This document shows, piece after piece, positions 1-10,583 of a stretch of 64,000 bases of DNA. A program made the translations under genes and the position numbers. The notes under the pieces are model-generated. The model was not told where the DNA came from and did not search any database. It saw only the letters and a list, made by a program, of their open reading frames with translations. Origin of the DNA: Heloderma charlesbogerti (Eukaryota; Chordata; Lepidosauria; Squamata; Helodermatidae); assembly GCA_026122225.1 (NCBI GenBank), contig JANEZZ010002067.1, positions 682,001-746,000 on the forward strand, read 5' to 3'. The stretch's first letter is position 1. Each line of letters opens with the position of its first letter.

Positions 1-2156
1 CTAAACTGAACTGTGTGAGCTGCTGGACAGCCTGAAAAGTGCCCAGTGACCACCACAAGGCCATCCATTTTACACAAGGTTAGAGGCATGAAGGGACAAG
101 GCATACCCCTAATCTTGCGTAAAAGGCAGCTTTACAGTCGCCATTTCTGTAAAAGGCCTTTTAAGCAGAATAATGAGCCACCATTTTTATGCAAAATGGC
201 AGCTCACCAAGAGACTTGACAGCCACACAATGGGTGCTTGTGGGGCTGTCTATCAGCTGATGTGGTGCAGCAATTGGGGACGGGCAGTGGTGAGGATTCA
301 GTGAGTCCCCAACAATCACGGACTCCGGTAAGTCCATTCATCCCTAAGTTCAATGCATTGGCCCTCAAATAGAGATAAGACCAGGAGGCAGGCAAGAACA
401 TACATGAGCTCAGAGGCTGAATCATGGAGTGCAGCAGCTAGAGCATCTTTCTGAAAGATGCTATGTCACTCTAACCATAAGACTCCTTGGTTGGGCCTTC
501 AAGCTCTTGTGTGCACCTTCTTGTCTTGAGAATGAAGGTCTGAAGAGAGATCTGTAAGTGTGTCCAGCTGAATGAGTTTACAGACCTCTCTTCAGACCAT
601 GAAAGTCAACGCATAAAGGTCTACACACATGGCAGGCATGCAGGGATGCTGAGGATGGGTCTTATGTGTGTGTCCACATCCCCATACCCAGTTTAGCCTT
701 ATACATGAATAGGCACACACCTGAATAGGGCTAGGGACTATTGAATTTGAAGAATGCTACAAAACTCTAGCCACTTAGTTCTGCGATTTGGCCTATAGAC
801 TCGCATCTGCTTGCCACCCAGTCAGTCACTCACTCCTCATGGTGGTCACTGCTTTTGTTAAAGAAAACAAGAGAAAGAGAGAGACTAAAAGAAAGGCAAG
901 TGCATATGCAAACATGGAAGCCTGACTATGGAGCATGGTGGCAGGAGCATCTCCCTGAAGGGCATGTCTTCTGAAGAAAACTAGTCTATGGAAGAGGAAG
1001 TGGCCAAGCTACTGAGGGAAAGATTTCAGTGATGGTCACCATAGTTGGATGAGGTGGTGGAGCTACCAAATGGAAGATTCTTTTGTTGTCCACCAAGCAG
1101 AGGAAGAGGTGGGCAGAGTTATGAAAGGGGGGGGGTGAGTCTCAGGAGAAAAGGGGGAACCTAGGAGAGGAAGCCACAGGCTGAATGAAAAGGCTTCCCA
1201 GACTGGCAATTCCCCATCCATTATGTTGGCCATGTGGTCAGCCATCTCCCCGCCCCATCCCTCTTGGTAGAATGCTACCAATGTGGAAAGGGCCATATTT
1301 TGAAAGGGAAAGGGAACTGGGCTGATGAGCACAGCTGAGCCACCTCTTGGAGCAGGGGCTTAGGGTTCCCGCCCCCCCAGTTTTAAAAAAGAAAAGGAAC
1401 CAACTTTTGACACCTTGTCAAAACATAAGTACACTCCCCAAAAGTGCTACAACGTTCTCTCCCCCCGCTCCCCCAAACCCATGGTATATTTCCCTGCCAC
1501 CATCTCTGCAGAGGACAAATTGTCTTGTGAGGGTGGCATTCCATGCAGTACTGATCTATTTCCCTCATGAGGTAAATCATCATCGTAAACATCATCACTG
1601 ACTTAATCATCTTTCCTGCTCCTCAGTCGATATTCAAGTAATTGGGGTTTCTTTGGTTTTTTCTGGACTGTAGCTAGGCCCAGTGTTGCAGCCCTGCAAG
1701 ACTTATCAAGAAAAGCAGAACACGGGCCATCTGCAGACTTCATATGGTAAACTAATTAAATCCAACCAATATGTTGACCTTTAAGTATTTAGAGATTCTA
1801 TCTCATATGCTTATTTTATTGGATTTTTAAAAACTTTTTGATTAAGCATAAGTTCTTCATAGTTAATGTTGATACTGGCATAGAAAACTTTGAAAAGCAA
1901 GTTAACAGTTCAAAACATTTTTAAATGTTGAAATATCAAACGTCAATTCTTAAATTGTCAGACTGAATGCAGAAGTTTGATGATTTGACAAGAAATTGAT
2001 ATTTTATTAAATAATTTATTACTAAATGATTTTTTTTTAAAAAAAAAAATCCATTTTGCTTCCAAAAATATGACATATGTGAGGTGGCACTTTAAAGGAA
2101 AAGAGAACTTAGCATAAGTAATTAAAAACATTAAAATTTAGGAACTAGAGTCCACT
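1..2156. other. Unannotated non-repetitive stretch
   Basis: I see no convincing coding region, RNA gene or recognisable transposon here. Open frames are short (under 90 codons) and occur on both strands without family motifs. The only low-complexity tract is a T-run followed by an A-run near 2030-2050. Confidence 0.5.
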
Positions 2157-2160
2157 GCAG

Positions 2161-2187
2161 TATGTATGTATGTATGTATGTATGTAT
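2161..2187. repeat. (GTAT)n microsatellite
   Basis: About seven tandem TATG units adjoin the tail of an L2-type LINE end. Such tails often seed tetranucleotide repeats. Confidence 0.9.
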
Positions 2188-2260
2188 TTATTACATTTTT
2201 ATACTACCCAATAGCTGAAGCTTTCTGGGCAGTTCACAACAATTTACAAGTATAGTGTTA
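2188..2260 (-). mobile_element. L2-type LINE 3' end fragment
   Basis: The stretch reads tttattac-atttttatac-tacccaatag-ctgaagc-tttctgggcagttcacaa. This is the minus-strand 3' untranslated end of a common squamate L2-like LINE, also seen at 5775, 31452 and 36794. Only the last ~70 bp are present, typical of 5'-truncated insertion. Confidence 0.75.
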
Positions 2261-2505
2261 GTCTTAACAAAAGACTTTTACAGCACAATCCTAAGTATGT
2301 TTACTCAGAAAGAAGTCTCTCCAAATTCAGTAGTACTTATACTTTTGTGTTTAGGACTTCAGCCTTCATTTCCCTCAAAATTCCTCATCTATTTTGCTGA
2401 TCAGGAAATTCCAAATTCAATTTTAATTTCACAGAAATTCTGTGGAAAATCTAGTGAGCTCTATGAGAGACACATCTGCAAATTTAAACCTATGTAAAAG
2501 AAGGC

Positions 2506-2887
2506 TTCAATCCTATCCCATTTATCTAGGATTTAATGGGACTTACTTCTGGGTAGGGATGTACAAAAATTTTGTTTGTTTCCAAAACATGTGAACCTCT
2601 CCCATTCTCAACCCTGGATGCAAACACAAGCAGGAGAGCATGACCTCCAAATATGCTTGCAAATGCTGAGCTTGCATTCGCACTAAAAAAAAAAAAAATG
2701 TGGTCTTTAAAAAGCGCACATTTTTAAACAAATGTGCATTTTCCCCATTCAAAATGCACACTTTTCTCATTTAAATAAAATGAAAAAAGAGTGCAAATGA
2801 ACATGAGAAACAAGGCAAGGCGAGCTTCAAGGTTCAGAGAATCTGGGTGAACATGAAAATCACTTCTGAGTACACATGTAAAAGATT
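2506..2887. mobile_element. Short AATCCTA-type MITE, split by a hAT MITE
   Basis: The host reads tcaatcctatcccatttatc...gggacttacttctggg, resumes after the insertion as cttctgagtacacatgtaaaag, and matches the palindromic AATCCTA family seen at 42030, 50525 and 56248. The insertion occupies 2554-2862. A further half-unit lies at 2283-2315 (acaatcctaagtatgtttac). Confidence 0.6.
2554..2862. mobile_element. Non-autonomous hAT MITE (309 bp)
   Basis: It starts TAGGGATGTAC and sits inside an AATCCTA-type MITE. The flanks CTTCTGGG (2546-2553) and CTTCTGAG (2863-2870) are an 8-bp duplication differing at one base, and the host sequence is collinear when the insert is removed. The right terminus has decayed away from the expected CATCCCTA. 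The interior holds TGTGCATTTT-type repeats resembling those at 7340-7570. Confidence 0.6.
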
Positions 2888-2904
2888 CCAGTCTTAGTTG
2901 CAGT

Positions 2905-3306
2905 TAGGGATGGGTGAGAAGTTCATTCAAATTAGGGTTTTTTAAATGGATTTATCTGATCCATATCTCCCAAAACTAAACATAGAAATGAATGCAAATT
3001 GCAGTCGGAAATCCATACATTTCTGGGCTTGCAATGCATTCCTCAAAAACAAACAAAAACAACCCAACCCACATGTGTTCAACAGTATGCACATATCTGA
3101 AAAATGCTCAAACACCGCTGTGTACATTTCTAAAATATGCACACATAGAGTCAGTGGGGAAAGAGCCCATTAATGCATCCATTTGCAAAATGCGCATAAG
3201 AATACATAAAGATTTTTTCTGTTTAAAAGAACTGGCACGGAGCAGACATGGAGGTAAGAAAAGGAGGGCATCTGTGAAACAGACTTGACAGATCCTCCCA
3301 TCCCTA
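2905..3306. mobile_element. Non-autonomous hAT MITE (402 bp)
   Basis: The ends are TAGGGATGGG and CCCATCCCTA (10-bp terminal inverted repeats). Flanks GTTGCAGT / CTTGTAGT match at 6 of 8 positions. GAGGTAAG lies at 3251-3258 near the right end and points outward, as in the NPE family. No coding capacity is visible. Confidence 0.6.
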
Positions 3307-3763
3307 CTTGTAGTAGCACATTGAAAAGCTTGATCTGGCATAGCTAGGGTCTCGTGTTACATTTGACAAATAGAAAATTCTATCCTACTGTATTGCTTTA
3401 TAGCTGCAATCCTAATAAACCGTTTATTATCTGATCTTAGCAATGCAGGATTGCATACAGGGCGTCATGTAGGTGATACATTCTCTATCTTGCCCCTCTG
3501 TTAAATTCAGTCTTTGCCGAATTCTATAATGAATAATGGATTGTATCCAAAGGTGTTGTTATGATAAACACCGTTACATCAGCAGTATCAGGAGGGAGCC
3601 ATTCCCGCCACTCTGCCACAGCAACCCCTCTCATGTTGGCAAAATCTGCTCAAGGAAGCTGGGAAACCCTCTAGAGCAGATTTTTAGGCTGCAGCAGGGA
3701 GGAGAATTGGATAAAGTCCCGTTGCGCAAGCATGATGTTGGATGTAATCTAATGAGTTTTTCC
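3307..3763. other. Unannotated stretch
   Basis: No gene or repeat recognised. It is the pre-insertion flank of NPE-1. Confidence 0.5.
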
Positions 3764-4639
3764 TAGGGATGTCAGAGAATTTCGCCATGAATCTCGGGGA
3801 GGCCGAATGCCAGCGCATTCGGCCCCCCAAAATTGGTGGCGAAACAGTCTGCCCCTCCCGCCCCCCCGGGACGGGACTTACCTTCGGCGAATCCTCCTGG
3901 CGGCGGCGGTGCGGCGGCGGCGGCCGGTCTTCCAACCGGCTGCCGCCGCCACCATTTCCAGTAAAAAACACACACATACAAACGTGTTAGGCTACATAAA
4001 GATTTACGTAGCCTATCACGGCTAGATTTTTAAAAAATAACGTGATAGGCTATGTAAATGTTTACGTAGCCTATCACGGCTGAGTAAAACAAAAACAAAA
4101 AAACTGCACGTACGCAAATGGCGGCGCCCATGGGTGCCGCCATTTGCATTCCTTATTTTGGCACGTCTAGTCTACGCAAACATTTACGTAGACTACGGCG
4201 AAAATAAGGGGAACGCAAATAGCATAGCATCTACGCTATTTGCGTTCCCCTTATTTTCGCCGTAGTCTACGTAAATGTTTACGTAGACTAGACATGCCAA
4301 AATAAGGAATGCAAATGGCGGCGCCCATGGGCCCCGCCATTTGTGTACGCGCAGTTTGTTTGTTTTTACTCAGCCATGATAGGCTACATAAACATTTACG
4401 TAGCCTATCACGGCTGACTGCAGGGACGCAAACGGCGACGGCTACAGCCGCCGCCATTTGCGGCCTGGCCGGCCAGGATTCAGGGGTGGAGGGACGGAGC
4501 GCCTCCCCCCTGGCCAGAATTTGGGGGGGGAGGGACGGAGTGCCTCCCCCCTGCCAGAATTTTGGGGGGAGGGACGGAGCGCCTCCCCCCCACCACGAAT
4601 CAAATTTCGTTAAAGGTAAGAGACTTTCGTACATCCCTA
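3764..4639 (+). mobile_element. NPE-1: nested-palindrome hAT-type element (876 bp)
   Basis: It runs from TAGGGATGTC to GTACATCCCTA with the L end on the left. Flanks GTTTTTCC (3756-3763) and GTTTCCCC (4640-4647) match at 6 of 8, an eroded TSD. The L domain contains a GGCCGAATGC/GCATTCGGCC hairpin at 3801-3824 and, on the minus strand, GAAGGTAAGT at 3876-3885. The core has order alpha-alpha-beta-gamma-delta-gamma-beta-alpha-beta. The R domain (4467-4639) has three ~40-bp units of the type GGGAGGGACGGAGCGCCTCC, and GGTAAG at 4615-4620 pointing outward. Open frames across it reflect the palindrome and show no protein family. The core would fold into one long hairpin if single-stranded or transcribed. 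Confidence 0.85.
4041..4417. repeat. Near-perfect composite palindrome of NPE-1
   Basis: The stretch is mirror-symmetric about position ~4229, inside the delta hairpin. Arms of about 185 bp pair alpha with alpha, beta with beta and gamma with gamma. Each module is itself palindromic, so the DNA could form one large cruciform or a row of small ones. Confidence 0.9.
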
Positions 4640-5056
4640 GTTTCCCCCCACTCATTGTACTTGGGATTTGTTGCTGCTTTTGACCAGTCAGCAGTTGGGT
4701 TGCTCAAAGATGACCCACCATGGTCAAGCATCAAGGTTGTATGTTCATTTCTCTTTGATATTGAATGAAAATCAAGAAAACTCCTATCCTGTAAAAGCAA
4801 AGTAGTAAAAGAGTAATTTTTAAAAGAAGGGAGTATACGGGGTTTGTTGTACAGTGGGAGGTGGCAGTTATTGCTGTTAAAATGTTTAAATGTCTGGGCC
4901 ATACGATGCTGGCATTGTTAAATATTAGATTTAATCAAATATATGGGTTTGAAGATGTTTCTCTTATATTATATTGGTTATCTTGTTGTAACAACAGTGA
5001 AAGGCTTTTACCTTGTGCCCTGCTTGCAACTGTTAGAAACAAAATGGACTGGAAAT
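4640..5056. other. Unannotated stretch
   Basis: AT-rich DNA with no recognised gene or repeat. Confidence 0.5.
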
Positions 5057-5200
5057 TAGGGATGAGGAACCCACAGACTGCCAGATGTCGCTGCATTACA
5101 ACTCCCATCCTCCCTGACCATTGCTGTGTTGCCTGGGGCTAATGGAAGTTGGAGTCCTATAACATCTGGAGGGTCACAGTTTCCACACTCCTGGACTAGA
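5057..5200. mobile_element. AACTCCCAT-type palindromic MITE
   Basis: Left half ...gccagatgtc...attacaactcccatc and right half ...ggaagttggagtcctataac-atctgga are diverged inverted repeats of one another. The same unit recurs at 27114, 40905, 41872, 51027, 52066 and 52906. No coding capacity. Confidence 0.65.
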
Positions 5201-5505
5201 CAGTTCTTGGGCCAAAGCTTTTGTAAGTGTGTTACCTTTAAAGCAAATGCTCTATAAAGGGAGTTCCATCCAACATTGAGTGAGAGGACTTGCATTTGTC
5301 CAGAAGAACTTCCCCTTCCTCTCCTTCCCACTGCACCCTCTGCCCCCATCTGCTCTGAAGAGTTCTCCAAGCCACCAGAGATGATTTGTTTTATCAGGAG
5401 GCTTTATGGTGAAAAGGAAATCCATCCCACTAGCCCTATATGTTCTCCTGGTAGATGGGCATAGCTGGATGCAACACAGTGACTTAGCTCTCATGCTATG
5501 AGGGT

Positions 5506-5771
5506 GTTTAATAACCACCCTCTTGCATGCCAGTCATGTGCCGCCTAATTTCCCTAATCACCCTCACCAGGCGAAGCTTGTCGTTACATGTAAACCCAGT
5601 TAACAAACCACCCAGCAAACCTACAATACAGCATACATTCTGGGTGGTTTGTTAAGCACTCCGACCACCCATTCTAGCCAGGTTCAGACATGACAACAAC
5701 CCATGCCTGGTGAGGGTAATTAGGGAAACTGAGCAGCACGTGCCTGGAATGCACAGGGGTGGTTAATAAAC
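5506..5771. mobile_element. Foldback MITE (~266 bp)
   Basis: Termini GTTTAATAACCACCC and GGGTGGTTAATAAAC are inverted repeats, and the pairing continues through arms of about 110-130 bp (for example CCCTAATCACCCTCACCAGG against CCTGGTGAGGGTAATTAGGG). A short asymmetric centre lies near 5615-5640. No coding capacity; superfamily not assigned. Confidence 0.75.
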
Positions 5772-5774
5772 TGT

Positions 5775-6070
5775 TTGTTCGTTTGTTCGTTTGTTTCATT
5801 TCTATACCACCCAATAGCTGAAGGTCTCTGGGTGGTTCACAAAAATTAAAACCAAAGAGCATACAATAAAACAATACAAAATATATAAAACATTAAAACC
5901 ACAGTATAACCATGCAACCAGAATAAAACCTAGCAGCAGTGCAGGGATTTAAAATACAGCTTTAAACAGCAAAGCTAAAAATCTAAAGAGCTAAAATGCC
6001 TGGGAAAATAAAAAGGTCTTCACTTGGTGCCGGAAAGAATACAATGTAGGTAAACTATCATGGCTTATGA
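5775..6070 (-). mobile_element. L2-type LINE 3' end
   Basis: The sequence shows the L2 tail signature (tttctataccacccaatagc, then tgaaggtctctgggtggttc) followed by A-rich 3' UTR and the motif aaaggtcttcacttggtgcc that precedes the coding end in this family. It is 5'-truncated. The adjoining tail is a (TTTG/TTCG)n tract. Confidence 0.75.
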
Positions 6071-6662
6071 ACCACTCCCACATGCAAATCAGGTTAGTGT
6101 GTTCAATAGAAGACATTGAGATATATTTTAGAAGTTCAGTTGGTCATAACAAACAACAGATGCAATTCACATTCCATTGAAATGAGTTAATAGCACTGAC
6201 TTGCAACCAAAATTTCAGTCTGTACGGTTTTGAAATCTTTGCATCATGTTCACCTAGCTATTTAATTATGCCGTATTCCATTTGAAATATAGTTCTGATA
6301 CCATGGGAAAATATATTAATTTTGCCAAGGCAGAAAGAACTCAGCACAAATAAATGAGTGTCCCATACAGCTGCTCCAATGTCTTGAAAGCTTTGGGAAC
6401 AAGGGAAATACCTTTTGTCACAGGTCAATACAAGCCTTGATTCCATCACACTGGAACAAAGGTTTTTAAAATGTCAGTCCCCCATCACACAGCTGTGAGT
6501 GGGAGTGGGTTTGCCCCACCCTTCAGTGGACAGATAGGAGACAGGGACAGGGCAGTATTGTGTCTTGACGTTAGTTGGCCAATAAACAATAAAGCTATTG
6601 TTTAGCCTTAATGTTTGTCAGTTAGGGTCATTTCCCCACTTTTGTCGAAGTACAGTGTAAAG
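6071..6662. other. Unannotated stretch
   Basis: No gene or repeat recognised. Confidence 0.5.
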
Positions 6663-7101
6663 GAGGGATGTCCGAGAAATCTGCAACAGAATCAAATGAG
6701 TTTGGTTTTTATGAATCCAACCCATGGATTATGCAGCAGACCAGCTTTTCCGCAGTCAGACCGTTTTTCTAACTTTCCAGAATTTTGCACCATTTCAGTA
6801 ATAGAAACATATGCACAATTAAAAAGAAAAAGAAAACAGCCAAAAATGTGCATTTCCCCCATTGGCTAAAGCATGAAAAGGTGTATGGGAAAGATTTGAC
6901 AAATTGGGAGGGAGGATTTCTGCATTTTCACAAGCATGAAAATTTTGGGGGGATTTCTGCATTTTCACATGCATGATTTTGCACAAATTCAAAATCTCCA
7001 AAGAATTCTGATTCAGTCAATGAGCTGACGATGGAATGAAAGGCACCTGACAATCTGTGAAATGCAGACAGAACAAATTTTACACCATCCGTACATCCCG
7101 A
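6663..7101. mobile_element. Non-autonomous hAT MITE (439 bp)
   Basis: Ends GAGGGATGTCC and GTACATCCCGA are one-base variants of the TAGGGATGT terminus. Flanks GTGTAAAG (6655-6662) and GTATAAAG (7102-7109) match at 7 of 8. The interior has repeated GCATTTTCACATGCATGA-like hairpins. It is a different family from NPE but shares its terminus. Confidence 0.7.
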
Positions 7102-7180
7102 GTATAAAGTCTGTTGTGTGTGCATCATGCTTCTGCAGTTGGACCATCTATGTCCAGGTTCATCAGTTCATGTGTGGAAG

Positions 7181-7730
7181 TAGGGATGGCACGGGCGCCC
7201 AATTTAGTCCAGGAATCCAGCAGAACTGCCCCTGCCTGCATCCCCAAGCCCCTGCCCCTACTTGGCCCCTGCCCATGCTCAGCAAATGGCCTGCACGCAC
7301 CCTGGCACCCTTCTTGAGCTTTGCAATCACCATTTATTGAGAAATAAAATGGCGATCCCAAAAATCTGCATATTTGTGCACATGCAAAAATGTGTATTTT
7401 TGCTAATGCACATTTTTGCTTATGTGTGAAAATGTGCATTTTCACACACACAAATGTGTGCCTTGGGAAAAATGTGTATTTTGCACATGAGAATATGCAC
7501 ATTCGCAAAAATGCGCATTTTCACACATACAAAAACATGCGCATTTTTGCAATAGCCATTTTATTTTTCAAAAAAATGGCAACCACAGAGTTCAACAAGG
7601 CCACTGGGGTGAATGCGGGCTGCTTGTCAAACATGGGAGGGGCTCAAGTGTGGTCCAGGGACCAGCAAGGGGGGGCAGAGGCTGGGTGGGCATTTGGAGA
7701 ACCCGACGGGGGTGAGTTCACACATCCTTA
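7181..7730. mobile_element. Non-autonomous hAT MITE with TGTGCATTTT hairpin array (550 bp)
   Basis: It starts TAGGGATGGC and ends CACATCCTTA. Flanks TGTGGAAG (7173-7180) and TGTGGAAA (7731-7738) match at 7 of 8. Between about 7337 and 7575 lies a foldback array of motifs such as GCACATGCAAAAATGTG and AAAATGCGCATTTT, bracketed by AATAAAATGGC and its complement GCCATTTTATT. No coding capacity. Confidence 0.75.
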
Positions 7731-8450
7731 TGTGGAAAGACATTTGGTAGCACCCTTCTTGCTAGCATTAAACTATGTGCTCCCTTACATGAAGTTTGAA
7801 GAAGTACAGTCCCATACAATCTGTACAATGTAATTACTCTGAATGTGTCAGCTTTAATGTGGTTCTGTCTTATAGTGTTGTTGTAAGGATTGCCAAGATA
7901 ATAAATGCTAAGTGTCCCGGGTAGTTATGAAAATTCTACGCTATTATGATTATTGCCATCGTGTATTTTTTTCTCAGTGCTTACTCAGGCAGTGAGGATT
8001 CGTTCTGCAGGAGGTGTTAAACTGTTTTTAAAGAAATGTTCTGGTTATATGGCAAGTTTGGAGAATGACAGCTGTTTACATTGTATTTAATAGGAGCGGT
8101 GACACAGTATTCTATCTTATGCTTCGCTTCAGGGTATTTTGAATGATTCCTGAAGCTTATGTTGAGAGGAGGACAATGTCAATTGTCTTGAGTTAACAGA
8201 CATGCTTTATTTTCAAGGATAGGTTTTGATATTTATGGATTTATTTTTATTCTACACCCCCCCCCCCAACATTGTATGTCTTTGAAATACTGCTACTTCT
8301 ATTATAGGAGCTTTTGGAGGAGTTGTTGTTGTTCATCAGTCATTTCTAATCTTGGATATTTATTTTTGTTTGCTATAATACTAGGTGTATCCCAATACAA
8401 GACACAGTTATTATTCTCAATGGGGCGGTGCTGACTTGATTGGTTGGTAC
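7731..8450. other. Unannotated stretch
   Basis: No gene recognised. A C-run is present near 8260. The phrase gtgttgttgtaaggattgcc near 7876 resembles a SINE 3' end but is too short to call. Confidence 0.45.
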
Positions 8451-8714
8451 TAGGGCTGTGCATCACTTTGGTGCCGAAGCCAAATGTTGAAGCGAATTAA
8501 GGTACTTTGGGGGTGCCTCAGTGACATCCGAAGCAGAGCAGAACAGCACTGAGGCACTCTGAAGCGAATCAGGTCACTGCCAAAGCACCTCGATCCCCTT
8601 CAGAGGTTCGGAGCTATTCTGATGCCTTCTGAAGCCCAGACAGCCTGTCTCTAAAATGTATCAACTTGTGAAATGTATCAACTTAGGGGTGTGTGTGTGG
8701 GGGGGTATCATATA

Positions 8715-8864
8715 TCATAGAATCATAGGGTTGGAAGGGGCCTACAAGACCATCAAGTCCAACCCCCTGCTCAATGCAGGGAGCCTGATTCCCAGTCAGT
8801 CTCCCATCCAAGTACTAACCAGGGCTGACCCTGCTTAGCTTCCAAGATCAGATGAGATCAGGCA
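8715..8864 (-). mobile_element. 5S rRNA-headed SINE with CR1-type tail
   Basis: On the minus strand, 8864-8783 matches 5S rRNA from about nt 28 to 110, including ctaagcagggt and ggttagtacttggatgggag. It therefore spans the internal A box, the intermediate element and most of the C box. It passes without a gap into a CR1 3' end (ggttggactt, ccttccaaccctatgattct) at 8783-8715. A 5S head with a CR1 tail is the architecture of SINE3-type elements. The first ~27 nt of 5S are absent, so this copy is 5'-truncated. It could instead be a 5S pseudogene interrupted by CR1, but the seamless join and shared orientation favour a SINE. Confidence 0.65.
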
Positions 8865-9205
8865 CATATTGGACAAAGCCTGCATTTGTTTCATTGCAAG
8901 AGAGAGAGGGAGCTGTCAGGTAGTGGTTACTGGAGAGAGCTGTTAGAAAGGATTGGTTAGTTAGTTGGCTAGCTCTGTGAGGTGTGTGTGTGTGTGTGTG
9001 TTGTGTTGTGCTGCACCTTTGTTCTTCTTAGTCTTTCCCACCCAGCCCTTTCCAATTCAACTATTCCCTTTCTTTTCTAGATTATATATTTGAAAACCCA
9101 AAAGAAAACAGCACTTTAGTAGTTTAGTTTCCTCCTTTCCTTGTCATGGTCTTTGGCTCCCCCCGCCTCGCCCTTCTGAAGTATGCAAACATTGTTATTT
9201 GTTTT

Positions 9206-9206
9206 T

Positions 9207-9262
<56 letters not shown>

Positions 9263-9263
9263 T
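9206..9263. repeat. (TC)n / (TTTC)n microsatellite
   Basis: A CT dinucleotide run is followed by about ten TTTC units inside hAT copy 1. A (GT)n tract of ~30 bp lies at 8982-9010. Confidence 0.9.
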
Positions 9264-9660
9264 TGATCCTTTATTTTAAAAAAACAAGAAAAAATTAAAA
9301 ACTAGTTTCATTCCTTGCCTTGCCTTGTTCTTTGGCTCCCCCACCCCCATCCCCCCTGTTCTCAATTCAACTCTTTCTTCATAGTTTTCTGGCCAGATCC
9401 TTTTAAAAAACCGAATTATATAGATATAGGTATAGATATAGATATAACTTTCCTTTCCTTGTTCTTGGCTCTCCCCCCCCCGCCCTTTCCTGTATTCCTT
9501 CCTTTCCCATTTTTGAACTCTATATCTTTTCCCTAAAATAACAACAACAGCAACAACAACAACAATCCTTTTCTTTGCTTGTACATAGTTCTGTATTTGC
9601 TTTTCTTTTGCTCTTATGTGTCTCTGTATGTGCCTGTGTTGTGGTCAAGCAAGGTACTAC

Positions 9661-10583
9661 TGGGGTGGACGAAAGTCACTTACCTGTCGTCGAAGGCCAT
9701 TCGCGGTGGGGGGGAGGCGCTTCGCTGCTCCCCCCGCGAAGTTCAGGCCGGGGGGGGAGGCTTCCCGCCTCGCCCGGCCGAAATTCAGGCCGGGGAGGAG
9801 GCGCCTCGCCTCACCCGGCCGCGAACGCGAAAGTAAAAAAAAAAAAAAAAAAACGCCCCCTGATAGGCTACGTGATGATTCACGTAGCCTATCACGGCTA
9901 GATCTGCAAAGTCAGCCGTGATAGGCTACATGAATCGTCACGTAGCCTATCACGGGTGACTTAAAAAAAAAAAAATGCGCGTACGCGAATGGCGGCCCCC
10001 ATAGGGAGCCGCCATTCGCGTTCCTTATTTAGTCGCTGTAGTCTACGTAAATGTTTATGTAGACTACGGCGAAAATAAGGGCAATGCAAATAGCGTTGCC
10101 CTTATTTTCGCCGTAGTCTACGTAAACATTTACGTAGACTACAGCGACCAAATAAGGAACGGGAATGGCGGCTCCCTATGGGGGCCGCCATTATCCGTAC
10201 ACTCTTTTTTTTTTTTTTTCAAAGTCTCCCGTGATAGGCTACGTGACGATTCACGTAGCCTATCACGGCTGACTTTGCAAATCTAGCCGTGATAGGCTAC
10301 GTGAATCGTCACGTAGCCTATCAGGGGGCGTTTTTTTTTCTTCCATTGTAATGGCGGCGGTGGCAGCCGGTCAAAAGACCAGCTGCCGCTCCCGCCTCGC
10401 TCGAACACCCGCCGAACCGCCGGCCGGACCAGCCACCAGGAGGGACATTCGGTGAAGGTAAGTCCCGTCCCGGGGGGGGGGCGGGGGGGTGCGGAGGATT
10501 TCTCCCCGAAACTTGTTCAGGGGGCCAAACACGTTGGCGCTCGGCCCCCCGAAGTTTCGGGGAGAAATTCTCCGCCATCCCTA
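9661..10583 (-). mobile_element. NPE-2 (923 bp), perfect TSD GGTACTAC
   Basis: The R end is on the left (TGGGGTGGACGAAAGTC) and the L end on the right (CTCCGCCATCCCTA). The 8-bp duplication GGTACTAC is exact at 9653-9660 and 10584-10591. The site is uninterrupted in hAT copy 2. The core is alpha-alpha-beta-gamma-delta-gamma-beta-alpha-alpha. Its alpha hairpins read CTACGTGA...TCACGTAG instead of CTACGTAA...TTACGTAG, a matched change in both arms. Outward donor-like motifs are CAGGTAAGT on the minus strand at 9678-9686 and AAGGTAAGT on the plus strand at 10455-10463. R-end subrepeats (ggccggggggggaggc type) lie at 9700-9820. Confidence 0.92.
9842..10338. repeat. ~490-bp composite palindrome of NPE-2
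   Basis: It is symmetric about ~10090. The arms pair from AAAACGCCCCCTGATAGGC on the left to GCCTATCAGGGGGCGTTTT on the right, with few mismatches. It is the longest continuous inverted repeat I see in the window. Confidence 0.9.

Noticed and set aside
3984..4466. CRISPR-like array of regular repeats
   Set aside because: Units are palindromic hairpins without unique spacers, in a vertebrate-type genome, bounded by transposon ends and duplications.
8783..8864. Functional 5S rRNA gene
   Set aside because: Both ends are missing, several substitutions are present and it is fused to a CR1 tail. A SINE explains it better.
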